The notes below the pieces were generated by a model. That model ran no database searches. It was given only the letters and a program-made list of their open reading frames with translations, and was not told where the DNA came from. Positions 11,146 through 22,151 of a stretch of DNA of 64,000 nt are shown here, in pieces. The DNA comes from Sorghum bicolor (Eukaryota > Streptophyta > Magnoliopsida > Poales > Poaceae): positions 1,457,001 through 1,521,000 of the forward strand of contig NC_012874.2 in NCBI RefSeq assembly GCF_000003195.3, written 5' to 3'. Each line of letters begins with the position of its first letter. Position 1 is the first letter of the stretch. The translations under genes were made by a program, and so were the position numbers.

Positions 11146-11384
11146 CTCCCTCCATACCTATAAAGAAAGTCGTTTTGAAAAAAGGTTTGGGTCAAACATT
11201 GAGAATATAAATCATAAATAACTTTTAAGTTGTTGAGTTTTAAAATATAAAAACCATATGAATAGATTTGTCTTGTACTTTCATAAAAATATACATATAG
11301 ATAAGTATTTTATAAAGATAAGGAGTCAAACTTAGTCTTTGTAGACGTTGTCTTAAATGCCTTTTTTTATAGATATGGAAGGTG
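11146..11384. mobile_element. Stowaway MITE
   Basis: Begins CTCCCTCCATACCTATAAAG and ends with the imperfect complement (TATAGATATGGAAGGTG), flanked by TA on each side. It is typical of Tc1/mariner-derived Stowaway elements. The AT-rich segment to about 11560 resembles a second, eroded copy. Confidence 0.75.
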
Positions 11385-11560
11385 TACTTTTTGCTACAAA
11401 ATATAGTAGTCAAAATATATTTTTATGAAATTACATTTCAAGATGAATCTACTTACATCACTTTCATATTTTAAAACTCAACTCAAAAGAATTTATTTGT
11501 AGTCAAAATTTAAAATGTTTGACTTAAGACAGTATTGAAACGATATTCTTTGGAAAATTA

Positions 11561-13286
11561 GTCCACTAAACCACCTGAGCTTGTAAAAAGATTCTTACTG
11601 ACCTAGGGATCCGACGACTTGCATGATCTAGTTGGCAATTGGTCCTCAATTATTTTGGCTAAGATGCGACGCGCACTAAATTAAGTTCGGAGCAAGAAGG
11701 TGCAAGGTTGAGAGATACTGCTGCAGAACAAATGTTGTGTTATCGATCCATCATGCATCCTCTCTGCCGGCATATGCGAACTATTTTTTTTTTTTGGGTG
11801 AAGAATATGCAAGCTGATTTGGTTCAGATATATAAGCATAGAACTCTTTAGTGACAGTATATCCTTTGCATAATTCTTACACACAGTACACATGGTTTAC
11901 AAAGGAAGAAAACGAAACGGAATAATCCATTCTAGATGTATGCTATTCTAGGCTGGAACCTTGTTCCATTATCTAAACTTGTAAAGAAAAGATCCATGCT
12001 ATTCCGATATATAATGACAGCTAGAACAAGGAAATTAAAGCATACATGCACCAAATGAATAATTTCTTATCCAATCGAATCGATGTATTGTGAGGTCATC
12101 CTTAGTGAGGGTTTCATAATGCAGTTTTCAATATATTCATATTTTGAAAACAGTTTACAAAAGTTTCATCTCCATGAAACTCTCTCTACTTTCATAAAAC
12201 TATGTGCATGTGCATTGGGTTGCACATAGTAAGTACTCCGTGTAGTCCCTGAATTAGTTTTAGAATAATTCTTGATCAAACTATCTTAATTAAGTTTGAC
12301 AATAATTTATACGAAAAATGTATTAATGCTTGTCATACTAAAGTATGATTAGTTACATTTGCAATTTTAGATTTATTTCCATAGCAGATCTATTTAAAAG
12401 TTTAACTGAATTTATATAAAAAAGGTATTAATACTACTTGTCATACAGTACTAAACATTTGACGGCAGTTGTCTGTCCCGCGCAGTGCGGCGCGCACGGG
12501 ACACGTACACCTTGACAGTACACTCATATTTTGTATCAACATCGCGTAGTGATACAGGTACTACAGTCTACGGGACGGCGACGAGCAGATTGACGAGACA
12601 AGCAGCCAAGGACAAGGAGCTATACATGCATCTGCATGCATGCACGCGACGACGCAACGTGCATGTAGACTTGGCGGGGGACAGCGAGCCGATCGATCGA
12701 TGCCCAATCACACACACACGCATGCATGCATATGCAGAGCAACACATTGCCCGGCCGGCCGGACCCATGCATCATCGTCGTCACGTCATGTGTGTGCTGG
12801 CCACGTACTCCAGCATGAAGAAGGAGACATCAGGCAGGTAAAGGCAAAGGCATGCTAGCCGTGTATAATACTCTAGACTATATATATATATATATATATA
12901 TATACGGCAGGCACTACGGTTGGCACAACCGACGAACTAGTGTCAGGTCACTGCTGCGTACTCCTATATATATGCTGCATGTAGCTGCAGTGCCAAATCA
13001 AGCAGCAAACACACATGTGCACTTGGTTGGTCCATGATGCATGAATACAGAAACGTTGGGAGTTAGGAAGCATCGATCATCATATCCAAGCTAGTGACAA
13101 ATCTAGCTAGCCAGCGACGTCACAGTTGTTGACATGATAATCTTTATATATTACTACTTGTTATCATATCGGTGGTAGATTAGGCCGGCCATTCGTGGTC
13201 TCGATCGCTGATAATACTCCTAGAATGTTGCCGTTGACTTGTCGTATGAACTACTTAATTACTTTGCAACTAGCTAGTTTGATAAA
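11561..13286. other. Intergenic
   Basis: No gene supported. 12090-12235 has a gtttcat/atgaaac-rich block resembling the Tourist-like elements at 45.56 and 48.47 kb. A short (TA)n run lies at 12880-12903. The GC-richer 12480-12860 has open frames on both strands but no family feature. Confidence 0.35.
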
Positions 13287-13529
13287 GGCCTTGTTTAGTT
13301 CCCAAAAAATTTTGCAAAATTTTTCAGATTCTCCGTCACATCAAAGCTTTAACCGCATACATTAAGTATTAAATATAGACGAAAATAAAAACTAATTGCA
13401 CAGTTTGGTCGGAATTGACAAGACGAATCTTTTGAGTCTAGTTAGTACATGATTGGATAATATTTGTCAAATACAAACGAAAGTGGTACTATTCCTATTT
13501 TGCAAAATTTTTTAGAACTAAACAAGGCC
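13287..13529. mobile_element. MITE, GGCCTTGTTTAG family
   Basis: Ends GGCCTTGTTTAG and CTAAACAAGGCC with AAA on both sides (13284-13286 and 13530-13532). One of the best preserved copies in the window. Confidence 0.88.
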
Positions 13530-13814
13530 AAATACAGCTAGCTTAGTGCGCCGACATGCATGGTGGGCGATATATATATATATATATATGGTACGTGTCA
13601 TATACCATCAGGCACCACATTGAATGGAAATAAAGCCTACGCATGCAGCATGCACTACATACCGTGACCAAGATATGCACTAAAGAATAACGTTGTCACA
13701 ACTAGTAGTAGTATATATATATAGTCATGCCATCTTTGACTTATTATGCATGTTAGTTATTAACTATATACTGTAAGAAGTATACATATACTCGATAAGA
13801 TATGCAACTTTTGG

Positions 13815-14051
13815 ATAATGTCAACTCACCGAACAATGTCACTAACACTAGGCCTATGAACGTACGAAGCTTCGCTTTTGCAGCATGCGAGTGTGTGTGT
13901 GTGGCGTTTATTGCTCCATTTGCTAGTTGCTAATTGCTATACAGCGTCACGTCACCAACGGTCACTCATACCCTACCGTACACTAGCTACTCGACAAGGG
14001 ACGACGACAGCCACGACCACGACCACCAAGTCAACCAACCTGGGCATCTTT
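13815..14051 (+). repeat. Duplicated segment, copy 1 (left of the MULE)
   Basis: Ordered blocks (caactca, aatgtcact, gcctat, gaagcttcg, cagcatgcgag, ccctacc, actagctactc, gtcaacc) recur at 18475-18750. The copy continues on the far side of the Mutator-like insertion at 16218-16262 (ccacc-tgttgtgctcgtcac, gcatgcatgg). Confidence 0.65.
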
Positions 14052-14393
14052 GAATTTTTTTTTTATTTCTAGCCCAAATTTAAAACATATTTCAAATTTG
14101 ATCCGATTACAAAAATATTTTCAAAACTAGACCGTTTGGACCCGCCACCATGCATGGCGGGGCAAATGCACAAAACCCCGCCATGCATAGCGGCGGGGTA
14201 CTACCACTGACGTGGCATGGTTCAGAAGACAACTTGCTGACGTAGCTAATACGTGGCGGGGTATGTGGCAAAGAGTACCCCGCCACTCATCATGGCGGGT
14301 TGCAACCCCTCCGCCCATCATGGCGGGGTGCTCCCTGACAAAACAGCCCACCCTACTTTCTCTGCGTTTCCTAGTGTCATTTTCGTTCATTTA

Positions 14394-14849
14394 ATCTTTA
14401 GACGTATATTTCTAATTTAAAATAAATTTATTCAAAAATTAGATTTAAATATCTATTTAATGATACTAATTTTATATTATAAATATTAATATTTTTAATA
14501 AATATTTAATTAAAAGTTTTTATAAGAAGCGAAAACGACAAATATTTAGGAATAAAGAGGTAGCATAGAACACACTTGAGCAGACGCTGTAGCAGTGTAG
14601 CACTGTAGGAACAGGACATGCACTGTAGGAGCAGTGTCGCAGGGTACCAATGTGGCAGACGCTGTAGCGCTGTAGCTGCTACCTCTTTATTTCTAAATAT
14701 TTGTCGTTTTCGTTTCTTATAAAAACTTTTTGATTAAATATTTATTAAAAATATTAATATTTATAATATAAAATTAGTATCATTAAATATCTATTTAAAT
14801 CTAATTTTTGAATAAAATTATTTAAAGTTAGAAATATACGTCTAAAGAT
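14394..14849. repeat. Hairpin, about 175-bp arms
   Basis: Arms 14394-14567 and 14672-14849 are inverted repeats sharing acgacaaatattta and gattaaatatttat-type blocks. The loop of about 105 bp contains repeated ctgtagca/gcagtgt motifs. Outside the right arm, 14850-14908 is the end of a GGCCTTGTTTAG MITE (CTAAATAAGACC), and both arms begin with that MITE's aatctttagacg motif. The structure therefore seems to have arisen from MITE sequence. Confidence 0.75.
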
Positions 14850-15092
14850 TTTATGTGACGGAGAATCTGAAAAATTTTGCAAATTTTTTAGGAACTAAAT
14901 AAGACCCAACACCCTAGACTATTCATGTGGTAACTTTGCCTCTGAGCCTGACCCCTCTTTGCCTCTGAGCCTGACTACACAAAGTGAACGTTACTACTTG
15001 TACTGGACGAGCCGGGCAAATGTCGCAACAAGATGTCCTGTCGGCGTCTTGTTTCTTCCACCTCTCTCTTCTGTGTGTTTCTTGGCTTTTGA

Positions 15093-15330
15093 GGCCTTGT
15101 TTAGTTCTAAAAATTTTCAAGATTCTTTATTACATCGAATCTTGCGGCACATGTATATTATATTAAATATATATATATATATATATATTAAAATAAAAAT
15201 TAATTACAAAGTTTATCTATGAATCATGAGACGAATTTATTAAGCTTAGTTACTTTATGATTGGACAATATTTGTCAAATAAAAACGAAAATGTTACAGT
15301 ATCGAAATCCAAAATTTTTTGTAAACTGAA
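15093..15330. mobile_element. MITE, GGCCTTGTTTAG family, decayed right end
   Basis: Clear left end (GGCCTTGTTTAG) and family interior (acatcgaatcttgcggcac), with a short (AT)n expansion near 15165-15189. The right end is degraded (gtaaactgaacc). Confidence 0.65.
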
Positions 15331-15394
15331 CCGAAGAATGTCACATGGGTGCGCAGCTGGCTGTATTGGACACATGAAATCAGAGTTTTTGCAA

Positions 15395-15595
15395 GGCGTT
15401 GTTTAGTTCCAAAAATGTTTTGCAAAATTTTTTAGATTCTCCGTCACATCGAATCTTTAGACATATACGTAGTTTGGTCGAAATTGACGAAACGAATCTT
15501 TTGATGCTAATTCATTTATGATTAAACAATATTTATTAAATATAAACGAAAATACTACTGTCATTTTCTAAAATTTTTTAGAATTAAACAAGGTC
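15395..15595. mobile_element. MITE, GGCCTTGTTTAG family, internally deleted
   Basis: Ends GGCGTTGTTTAG and TTAAACAAGGTC with CAA on both sides (15392-15394 and 15596-15598). It is about 40 bp shorter than other copies owing to a deletion after the tagacatatacg block. Confidence 0.75.
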
Positions 15596-15694
15596 CAAGT
15601 TGCAAACGTATGAGATGGGACGCGCATAGGACGTTCAGTACAGACTGCATGTGCATCGGGAGCATCACAAGCGTTTCCTTGGCACGCCACACTA

Positions 15695-15935
15695 GGCCTT
15701 GTTTAGTTTAAAAAATTTTGTAAGATTTTTCAGATTGCTCGTCAAATTGAATCTTTAGACGCATAAATAGAATATTAAATATAGATAAAAATAAAAACTA
15801 ATTACACAGTTTGGTCAGAATTGACGAGACGAATCTTTTGAGCCTAGTTAGTCTATAATTGGACAATATTTATCAAATACAAATGAAATTGCTACCGTGT
15901 CGATTTTCTAAAAATTTTTAGAACTAAACAAGGCC
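15695..15935. mobile_element. MITE, GGCCTTGTTTAG family
   Basis: Complete ends GGCCTTGTTTAG and CTAAACAAGGCC and a typical interior. Flanking triplets (CTA and ATC) do not match, so the site may have been altered after insertion. Confidence 0.78.
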
Positions 15936-16209
15936 ATCATAAAGAGACAGCGAGTGCCCCTGCCATACCCCGCCATGATGGGTGGCGGGTACGCCTAACC
16001 CGCCATAATCCATGGCGGGTACACGTCAGCAGCCTTTGGTGCTGCATGCCACGTGGCAGCTGTACCCCGCCGCCATGCATGGCGGGATACAGTTCATTTG
16101 CCCCGCCATGCATGGTGGCGGGGCTAAACGGGCTAGTTTTAAAAATATTTTTTAAACCGGATCAAATTTGAAATATGTTTCAAATTTTGGCTAAAAATAA
16201 AAAAAATTC

Positions 16210-16538
16210 GCATCTTTCCACCCTGTTGTGCTCGTCACCTTTTGAGTTTGCATGCATGGTCAACGGATGCACCAAAGCTTGTTTGGGCCACTGTATTACT
16301 TGTGTAGGCCCAGGCCCATTAGGCAGCCTCAAAAATCTTCCCGCGCTTCTAATGGGAGCACGGCGTTTGCGATTTTGTGTCTGATTTCTTTCTTTCTTCG
16401 AAGCATATTGTGCAATAACTCTACCACATGCCCTTGTGTTCTTTACAAAAGAGAATAACAGAGGTCTGCGAACTTGAAGAGACCATAGAGCTAGACCAAA
16501 AAAAATTATTTGAAAACTCTTGTTTTCGATCACCGCAG
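16210..16538. other. Intergenic, right part of duplicated segment
   Basis: 16218-16262 continues duplicated segment copy 1. The remainder up to the cyclophilin fragment shows no feature. Confidence 0.4.
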
Positions 16539-16840
16539 ATGGCGGCGGCAATGGCAAAGAACCCTCTTGTGTTCTTCGACGCAGGAGTAGGTAGATCCAC
16601 GGTGTGGGCTGCCTAGATTGCAGGTCTCCCCTTGAGCCAGATTTATGCCTTTAAGTCAATAGTACTTAGCTTCAAATTACTATTAATCTCTAGCTTTAGT
16701 CCTAAACTTTTACTATTTAGCCCCTTTGTTCCAATTCTGGATCCGCCCCTGCTTCGACGTCACTGTCAACACGGCATCCAGCAGGACCGGATCGAGATGG
16801 ACCTGTACAAGGCGGACAAGGTGCTCTTGGTGGCGGAAAA
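16539..16840 (+). pseudogene. Cyclophilin 5' fragment, interrupted by hAT insertion
   Basis: The frame opens at ATG 16539 with AKNPLVFFD, the usual start of a plant cyclophilin (peptidyl-prolyl isomerase). It continues after a 170-bp insertion with FDVTVN and then, in another frame, GIQQDRIEMDLYKADKV, matching the first strand and helix of the fold. A 2-nt excess (or 1-nt loss) breaks the frame before GIQQ, and the copy ends near 16840. The catalytic core is absent. A second, longer copy lies at 17661-18286. Confidence 0.72.
16582..16751. mobile_element. Small hAT-like MITE in the cyclophilin fragment
   Basis: Flanked by the 8-bp duplication CTTCGACG (16574-16581 and 16752-16759), with ends CAGGAGTAGGTAGATCC and the complement of CAGGGGCGGATCCAG. 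CAGGGGCGGA-type ends with an 8-bp duplication are typical of hAT elements. Removing it rejoins the cyclophilin FFD to VTV. Confidence 0.82.
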
Positions 16841-16849
16841 AATAGCAAG

Positions 16850-17092
16850 ATGATAGTGTAGTGTAGGCTACACTATCAGGGGTGCTACCTTTTTCCTTTT
16901 CAAGTTCCTGAGGCTATTTTATTTTTATATCTAATTTTAATAATAATGCTAGATGTATAGTTCTCTAATTTTACTGATAGATTACCAACACCATCATGCT
17001 TGTATATTATATATGGACCCAGCATATTAATTTCCAGTTAGTTAGAACAGTGTAGTGTAGGTTGCACCAAAAAGTAGCAGCAATTAAAAAAA
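16850..17092. mobile_element. Possible small insertion flanked by AATAGCAAG
   Basis: The 9-mer AATAGCAAG occurs at 16841-16849 and 17093-17101, just past the cyclophilin break. Inner ends both carry gtgtagtgtagg blocks, but in the same orientation rather than inverted, so the element type is unclear. Confidence 0.35.
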
Positions 17093-17341
17093 AATAGCAA
17101 GTGAGCGCTACTGCACTCTCACCTGCTGCTGATATTCTTCAGTAGTGGCCTGAATGATGCCATGCTTTTTATTTTGCCAATAGTTTTGCTTGCAATATGT
17201 GCATGCGCGCGCCAATCTACCTGTGGATCCAACAGTGCTTAGGAGTTTAGTAACGGAATTAGTACTTTTATTAGCTTGTTGTATTAGGGCAGCCCCAACG
17301 CGAGCGGTCATCGGCGTATGCTTCAGCTATGTAGTGAGTAA

Positions 17342-17648
17342 GGCCTTGTTTAGTCCCCAAAAAGTTTGGCAAAAATTTTAGATTCTCCGTTACATCGAAT
17401 CTTGTGGCACATGCATAAAATATTAAATATAGACGAAAATAAAAACTAATTACACAGTTACCTGTAATTTGTGAGACGAATCTTTTGAGCTTAGTTAGTC
17501 CATGATTGGACAATATTTGTCAAATACAAACGAACGTGCTACAGCACCCAAAATTCCTAAATTTTGCCAAGGTCTTGTTTACTTCCCTAAATATTTTGTA
17601 AAATATTTCGGATTCCCCGTCATATCGAATCTTGCGGCATATGCATGG
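17342..17648. mobile_element. Two abutting GGCCTTGTTTAG MITEs, second truncated
   Basis: The first copy starts at 17342 and runs to about 17570, where it passes directly into a second start (GGTCTTGTTTACTTCC). The second is cut off after cttgcggcatatgcatg at about 17648, right at the start of the longer cyclophilin fragment. Confidence 0.65.
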
Positions 17649-17660
17649 ATGACATATTCT

Positions 17661-17791
17661 CGTGTGTTCTTCGATATCACCATCGATGGCATCCAGCAGG
17701 ACCGGATCGAGATAGACCTCTAGAAGGACGAGGTGCCCTTGGCGACGGAGAACTTCCGCGTCCTCTACGCCGCCGCCGCCGCCAACACGGG

Positions 17792-17848
<57 letters not shown>

Positions 17849-18286
17849 CCACCCTAGCTCGCTCTCCTTCAAGGGCTCCATCTTCCACTTCATCATTCCG
17901 GGATTCATGTGCATGGGCGGCGATTTCCGCAAGAGCCATGGCAGTGTCGGCACTAGCACCGGCGGCGGGTCCACGTCTATCTACGGCGACAAGTTCCCCA
18001 ACGTGGAGGTCTCGAGACGCGGCCTCAGGGTGTTCGACCTCGCCATGATCCACCGGTCCCCAAGATCCCGAAGAAGCACACCGGCGCTTACCCCCTACAC
18101 CTAGGGGTCAGAGTTCTTCATCTGCCTCGGACCGTACCGCCGCCATTTCTTGATGAACCAGAGCACGTTGTGTTTGGCACCGTTGTGGCTGGCAGGAACA
18201 CCGTGTTGAAGATGAGCGACGTAGGATCACGTAGCGGGATGCCCAACAAGGAGGTCTAGATCGTAGATTGGGGTCAAATCTGGTAG
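17661..18286 (+). pseudogene. Cyclophilin pseudogene with polyasparagine insert
   Basis: The translation follows cyclophilin from VFFDITIDGI through ENF, SFKGSIFHFIIPGFMCMGGDF (the catalytic-loop region, with usual FHR changed to FHF) and GGGSTSIYGDKFPNVE. It ends EHVVFGTVVAGRNTVLKMSD and IVDWGQIW in shifted frames. Nonsense codons include TAG at 17721-17723 and TAG in the codons just before the SEFFI block. The EN(F)R...G region contains 19 AAC codons (17793-17849), a repeat expansion not seen in normal cyclophilins. Loss of the active-site arginine, stops and frame shifts show it is not a working isomerase. Confidence 0.82.
17793..17849 (+). repeat. (AAC)19 trinucleotide repeat
   Basis: Nineteen AAC units in the frame of the cyclophilin pseudogene. 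Confidence 0.92.
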
Positions 18287-18474
18287 ATGTCTCTCTCATC
18301 CGATCATATCCCTCTCCATTGTGTTGTGGAGATCGATCGATCGAGTCGTTGGCTGTGGAGAGTAAAGTTGAATCATTGTGTTTTTATGATGTTTATATGA
18401 TGAATTGCATGCTATGTTGTTCTTGCATTGGGCTCAGAAGAAGTGTATGTATGCGACTTTTTTTTGATAAAAAT

Positions 18475-18800
18475 ATCAACTCAGTAATGTCACTATGCCT
18501 ATAGTAAATGAAGCTTCGAACTTTTTCAGCATGCGAGATAAAAATAATAACTAATTGCATAGTTTACCTATAATTTGCGAGACGAATCTTTTAGGCCTAA
18601 TTAGTTCATGATAATATTTATCAAATACAATGAAAGTGCTACAGTATCTGTTTAATTATAAATTTTTTTGAAACTAAACAAGGCCATAATGCCCTACCCA
18701 ACCCTAGCTACTCTCCTACCACACACGACACCAGGTCAACCTGCTTCTTTCCACCTTTGTTGTGCTTGTGCTCGTCACTTTTTGAGCTTGCATGCATGGA
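18475..18800 (+). repeat. Duplicated segment, copy 2 (empty MULE site)
   Basis: Matches 13815-14051 plus 16218-16262. At 18743-18750 the sequence GCTTCTTT corresponds to the target duplication of the 14.05-16.21 kb Mutator-like element but without any insertion. A right-hand piece of a GGCCTTGTTTAG MITE (about 18537-18685) is present here and absent from copy 1. Confidence 0.65.
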
Positions 18801-19127
18801 GCATGGTCATCGCATTGCTGCATGCATCGCAACGATTGTTCCGCACTGCCAAAAATATATTGTTGGGCAGTTTGGAGGTGGGCCTTAACACAAGCTAAGG
18901 TATCAAGAGGCCCAGGGGCCAAATCTGCAAACCGTATCAATCTCCCTCTGCTGCGGGTTTCTTTATTTCTGACCGTAAGGAAATTTAAGTTTAAAAAATA
19001 AAAGCATTCATGTGAGTTGTTTCTCATAAACGAAAACCAACGTTCAGGTGAGTTCCGCACTGCAGTATGTACCATTTTTCACCTCTGCAAAATGATACTG
19101 GAGTTCGCTCAAGGCCCTGCTGACATG

Positions 19128-19181
<54 letters not shown>

Positions 19182-20136
19182 TCTTTTCAGCATATAAATT
19201 TTTTTGTGTCAACAATATTTCCTTAGCTTGCCTGTACTGATGGACATCAGATGTTAATATTCAGAGATGCACTGCATGCAACAAGCAGAGAAAACAAACA
19301 AGAATGACAATAAATAATTCGTGCTGCGGCTGCTGCTTCCCCTTCAGTACACCAAACGCTCAGCTCAAGTCTAAACTGCCGAGTGCCGAATATAGCTGAG
19401 GTCACTGATCAGATGCTGAACCTATTATTTTTCAGGATCCTCGCTCTTCTAGGATGCACCTCACTTTGGTCACTTTCGTCTTTTGCATTGTCCTACTCAT
19501 CCTTGCCAAACACACTAGCTAGTTATTTCACAAGTTGCATGTCTAGGTGTAAACCATTAACACTCGAGGACGATACATTGATACTGTCCTATTACAAGAA
19601 CAATGGCCGGCAGCTCATTGCCACACAGTTGGTTGCCAATAAGCATATGTAGCAAGTTGCAACTAGGACAACAGATACAACTGCCTACTGGCACCATCCC
19701 TTTTCTCGATCTGTTTGTTCCTAGCCGAGCCAACTTGTAACAGTAGCATCTTCCTTTTGAGTTTCAGTATAAAGAAGAGACAGCCCTTAGGAGTTAGGAA
19801 CTTTCCCTGAAAGTTAGGGATCACACTAGCTATGCACTACTAACTGCAGTCTCTATAGCAATTGCAATGTTAGATTAGTTGCAGCTAAATAAATCTGAAT
19901 AGTCATTCATCATCATCTATTGCTCTAAAAGATGGAGTTACAGCTTACAACATTATACCATGTTGGCTGTCTCTGTCCAGTCAATCAACTAGCGACATCT
20001 CTGTAATTAGCAACTACAAATCCCTACCCTTGTGAATTAATCTACTGCCTCGATCAGCACCACAATTCCCTCACAAACAACCATGCACCAGATCCAAACA
20101 AAACCCCTTCATATGAGCACCGATACCATGTATGGC
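18801..20136. other. Intergenic with (TA)n tract
   Basis: No gene supported. A TA repeat of about 54 bp lies at 19128-19181. The region just right of about 20040 is expected to hold the 3' untranslated part of the LURP-one gene. Confidence 0.4.
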
Positions 20137-21791
20137 CTACGAAGCACAGGACCCTGACGAAGAAGAACACATCAAGGGCTTGTACGGCCTCTGGCAGATG
20201 CGGTCCATGACAACAACGAAAGCCATGACCATGGCGCAATCAGCGTCCGGCATGACGGTGAGGCTGAACACGTCTTCGCCGAGCGTGACCGGCTGCGACG
20301 CCGCTGCGCCGACCTTCTTTCTGGTGATCCTCGCCACCTCCTCGCCGTCGCCGCCTTTCCGGATCTTGCAGCTTCTCCTCCAGAAGCTGCCCTGCACCGT
20401 AAAGCTCGGGACCTGCTGGACGCCGTGAGCTGCTGCTGCTGATCCTGATGCCATGTACACTTCCGCTTCGTCAGTGCCTTTGACAAGTGAGCATTTTCTC
20501 ATTGAGAAGAGATGTTGCCGTCTGGGGAAGCTCGTCTTGTCGCCGGCGGATTCTTCTGATGATGAAGCTGCTCTGTAGCAGTTCCACTGGTCGTGCATGC
20601 TGAGAATCTGTCACGGAATGCAGAGGACCGCACATTGGTATTCAAAACTGGCGGGTAATAAAATCATAAAGAGGGAGATTATACTCCATGGATACTACTA
20701 ATGCTCCAATCTGTTTATTTTATTTTGCAGCTCTGGTCGCTTTCTGTTGTTAGTTTATTACAGCTGTAAGAAGAGTATAGTAATATGTTAATTAGTACAT
20801 TGTAGAGTATTTCAAAGCGCGTGAAAATGAAAACAAACAAGTATATATGAGCAAGAGCGAGGCATATCAGAGAAACCAAGGCATTTTGGTTGTTTGCAGG
20901 CTTTTGGACGAAAGTTCTTGTGTGTTTTTCAAGTAGAAGTAGAAGACATGTTTGCAGCATCTGTCATCTTTGTGTGCAATCTTCTTCATCAGGTAGTCGC
21001 ATTTTGCAGAGGACTAGCTAGGAAATCTTTCAACTTGTGTTAGCACTAACACTGTCAGACTTGAGAATTGCATTTGGGGAATCACTTTGTGAGATACTAC
21101 AAGTAAATCTTTGCCCATCTAAAAAGAAAGATTTGGATAGCGTTGCATGATCTAGTCTAGAACTAGAAGAAATTAAAGAAACTAAACCCAGACAACAAGG
21201 CATATATCTTTGCCCACCTAACAAGAAAGATTGCACATTTCTTCTACGGATTGACAAAATGGAAGATCATCCGATCCATACGCACCATACTACGAATAAT
21301 CCTCTACTATGCTATGGGGATATGGGAATAATAGGATGCGACCAATTAATCATCTAGCTATCATCCCTAATTAACAACGCAATCAACCAGAGCGTAGGTA
21401 CCTGCGGGCGGAGAGCCAGGAGCGGCGCGCCGCGGCCGTCCATGAGGAGGAGCTCGCCGGCGAAGAGCTTCCGGCGGCGGGAGTAGTTGTCGACGCGGAA
21501 CGCCAGACTGCCGGCGGCGTCGTAGACGGAGAAGCCGTCCGTGCCCTGGAAGCCCATGCTCGACCGCTTCCACACCGTGTACACCGCCGGCTGACCCTGC
21601 CCCACGGCGCCGCGGCGGCTGGTGGTGGCGTTGGTGGCACGGCCACGGCGGCCGCCGCTGCTGCCGTCGTGACGATGATGAGCGACGGCGACGGCGTCGG
21701 CGTCGGCGGCGTCGGATGGGTGTACCCGCGTGGCGCTGGCGGCGATGCTGCTGGGGCTCGACGTCGACGATCGCGGTGGCACCGGGTGCAT
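20137..21791 (-). CDS. LURP-one-related protein (two exons)
   Basis: Exon 1 is 21402-21791 and exon 2 is 20137-20607, giving 286 aa. The 794-bp intron (GT at 21401-21400, CAG before 20607) is phase 0 between PLLALRPQ and ILSMHDQWNC. Residues about 1-70 are low-complexity (alanine, histidine and arginine rich). The LURP-one core then starts with YTVWKRSSMGFQGTDGFSVY, followed by FRVDNYSRRRKLFAGELLLM, LFSMRKCS, FTVQGSFWRRSCKI, VARITRKK, LGEDVFSLTV and the hydrophobic helix DCAMVMAFVVVMDRI. The fold is tubby-like and a defence role is known for some family members, not shown here. The 30.0-31.5 kb gene is a close paralogue with an intron at the same position. The N-terminal extension start is a choice; ATG 21791 lies about 95 bp after a TATA box. 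Confidence 0.9.
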
Positions 21792-21885
21792 GGCTTGCCC
21801 TTGCTTTGCTTCGCGTGATGAATGGACAAAGACAACAGAAGTTTCTAGCTATCGGTGCCTGTACTGTACGTGTGTTCCTCCTCGT

Positions 21886-21895
21886 TATATATATA
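21886..21895 (-). promoter_or_regulatory. TATA box of the 20.1-21.8 kb gene
   Basis: Minus-strand TATATATA run about 95-105 bp upstream of the ATG, giving a predicted leader of about 70 nt. Confidence 0.5.
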
Positions 21896-22151
21896 CTACG
21901 AGACTCAAAAACAGCAGCTGCTCTGCTCTCTCGTCTTAATTAAAAACATAAAGTAGCGGCAGGGCTGCAGAGGCAGTCATCAGTCAGTCATATATATCCA
22001 ATTAACGGCCGTTGGTTTCGTTGTGCTGTAAATAACTGTACGATGGACGGCCGCCGGACGGTTGTTTCGTGCGTTGGCTCGCCATGCATGCATGGATGAG
22101 TTTGTTTGTGGCCGGTGAGTTCGCAAATGCGTGGCGATGCAATCCACTTTA

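Larger units (their letters stand above)
14052..16209. mobile_element. Non-autonomous Mutator-like element
   Basis: Inverted ends start GAATTTTTTTT and share catatttcaaatttgatcc. The element is flanked by GCATCTTT on both sides (14044-14051 and 16210-16217). Inside each end is an array of short palindromes of the form CCCCGCCAT...ATGGCGGGG (14145-14330 and 15965-16125). The body carries no transposase; it holds a hairpin (14394-14849) and several GGCCTTGTTTAG MITEs (15093, 15395, 15695). The related copy at 18743-18750 reads GCTTCTTT without any insertion, which confirms the boundary. The 8-bp duplication and long ends fit the Mutator superfamily, though no transposase is available for firm assignment. 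Confidence 0.8.

Noticed and set aside
12600..12625. Possible miR169-like sequence (cagccaaggac)
   Set aside because: Only the first 10 or so bases agree with the miRNA as I recall it, and no complementary arm is visible nearby to form a precursor.
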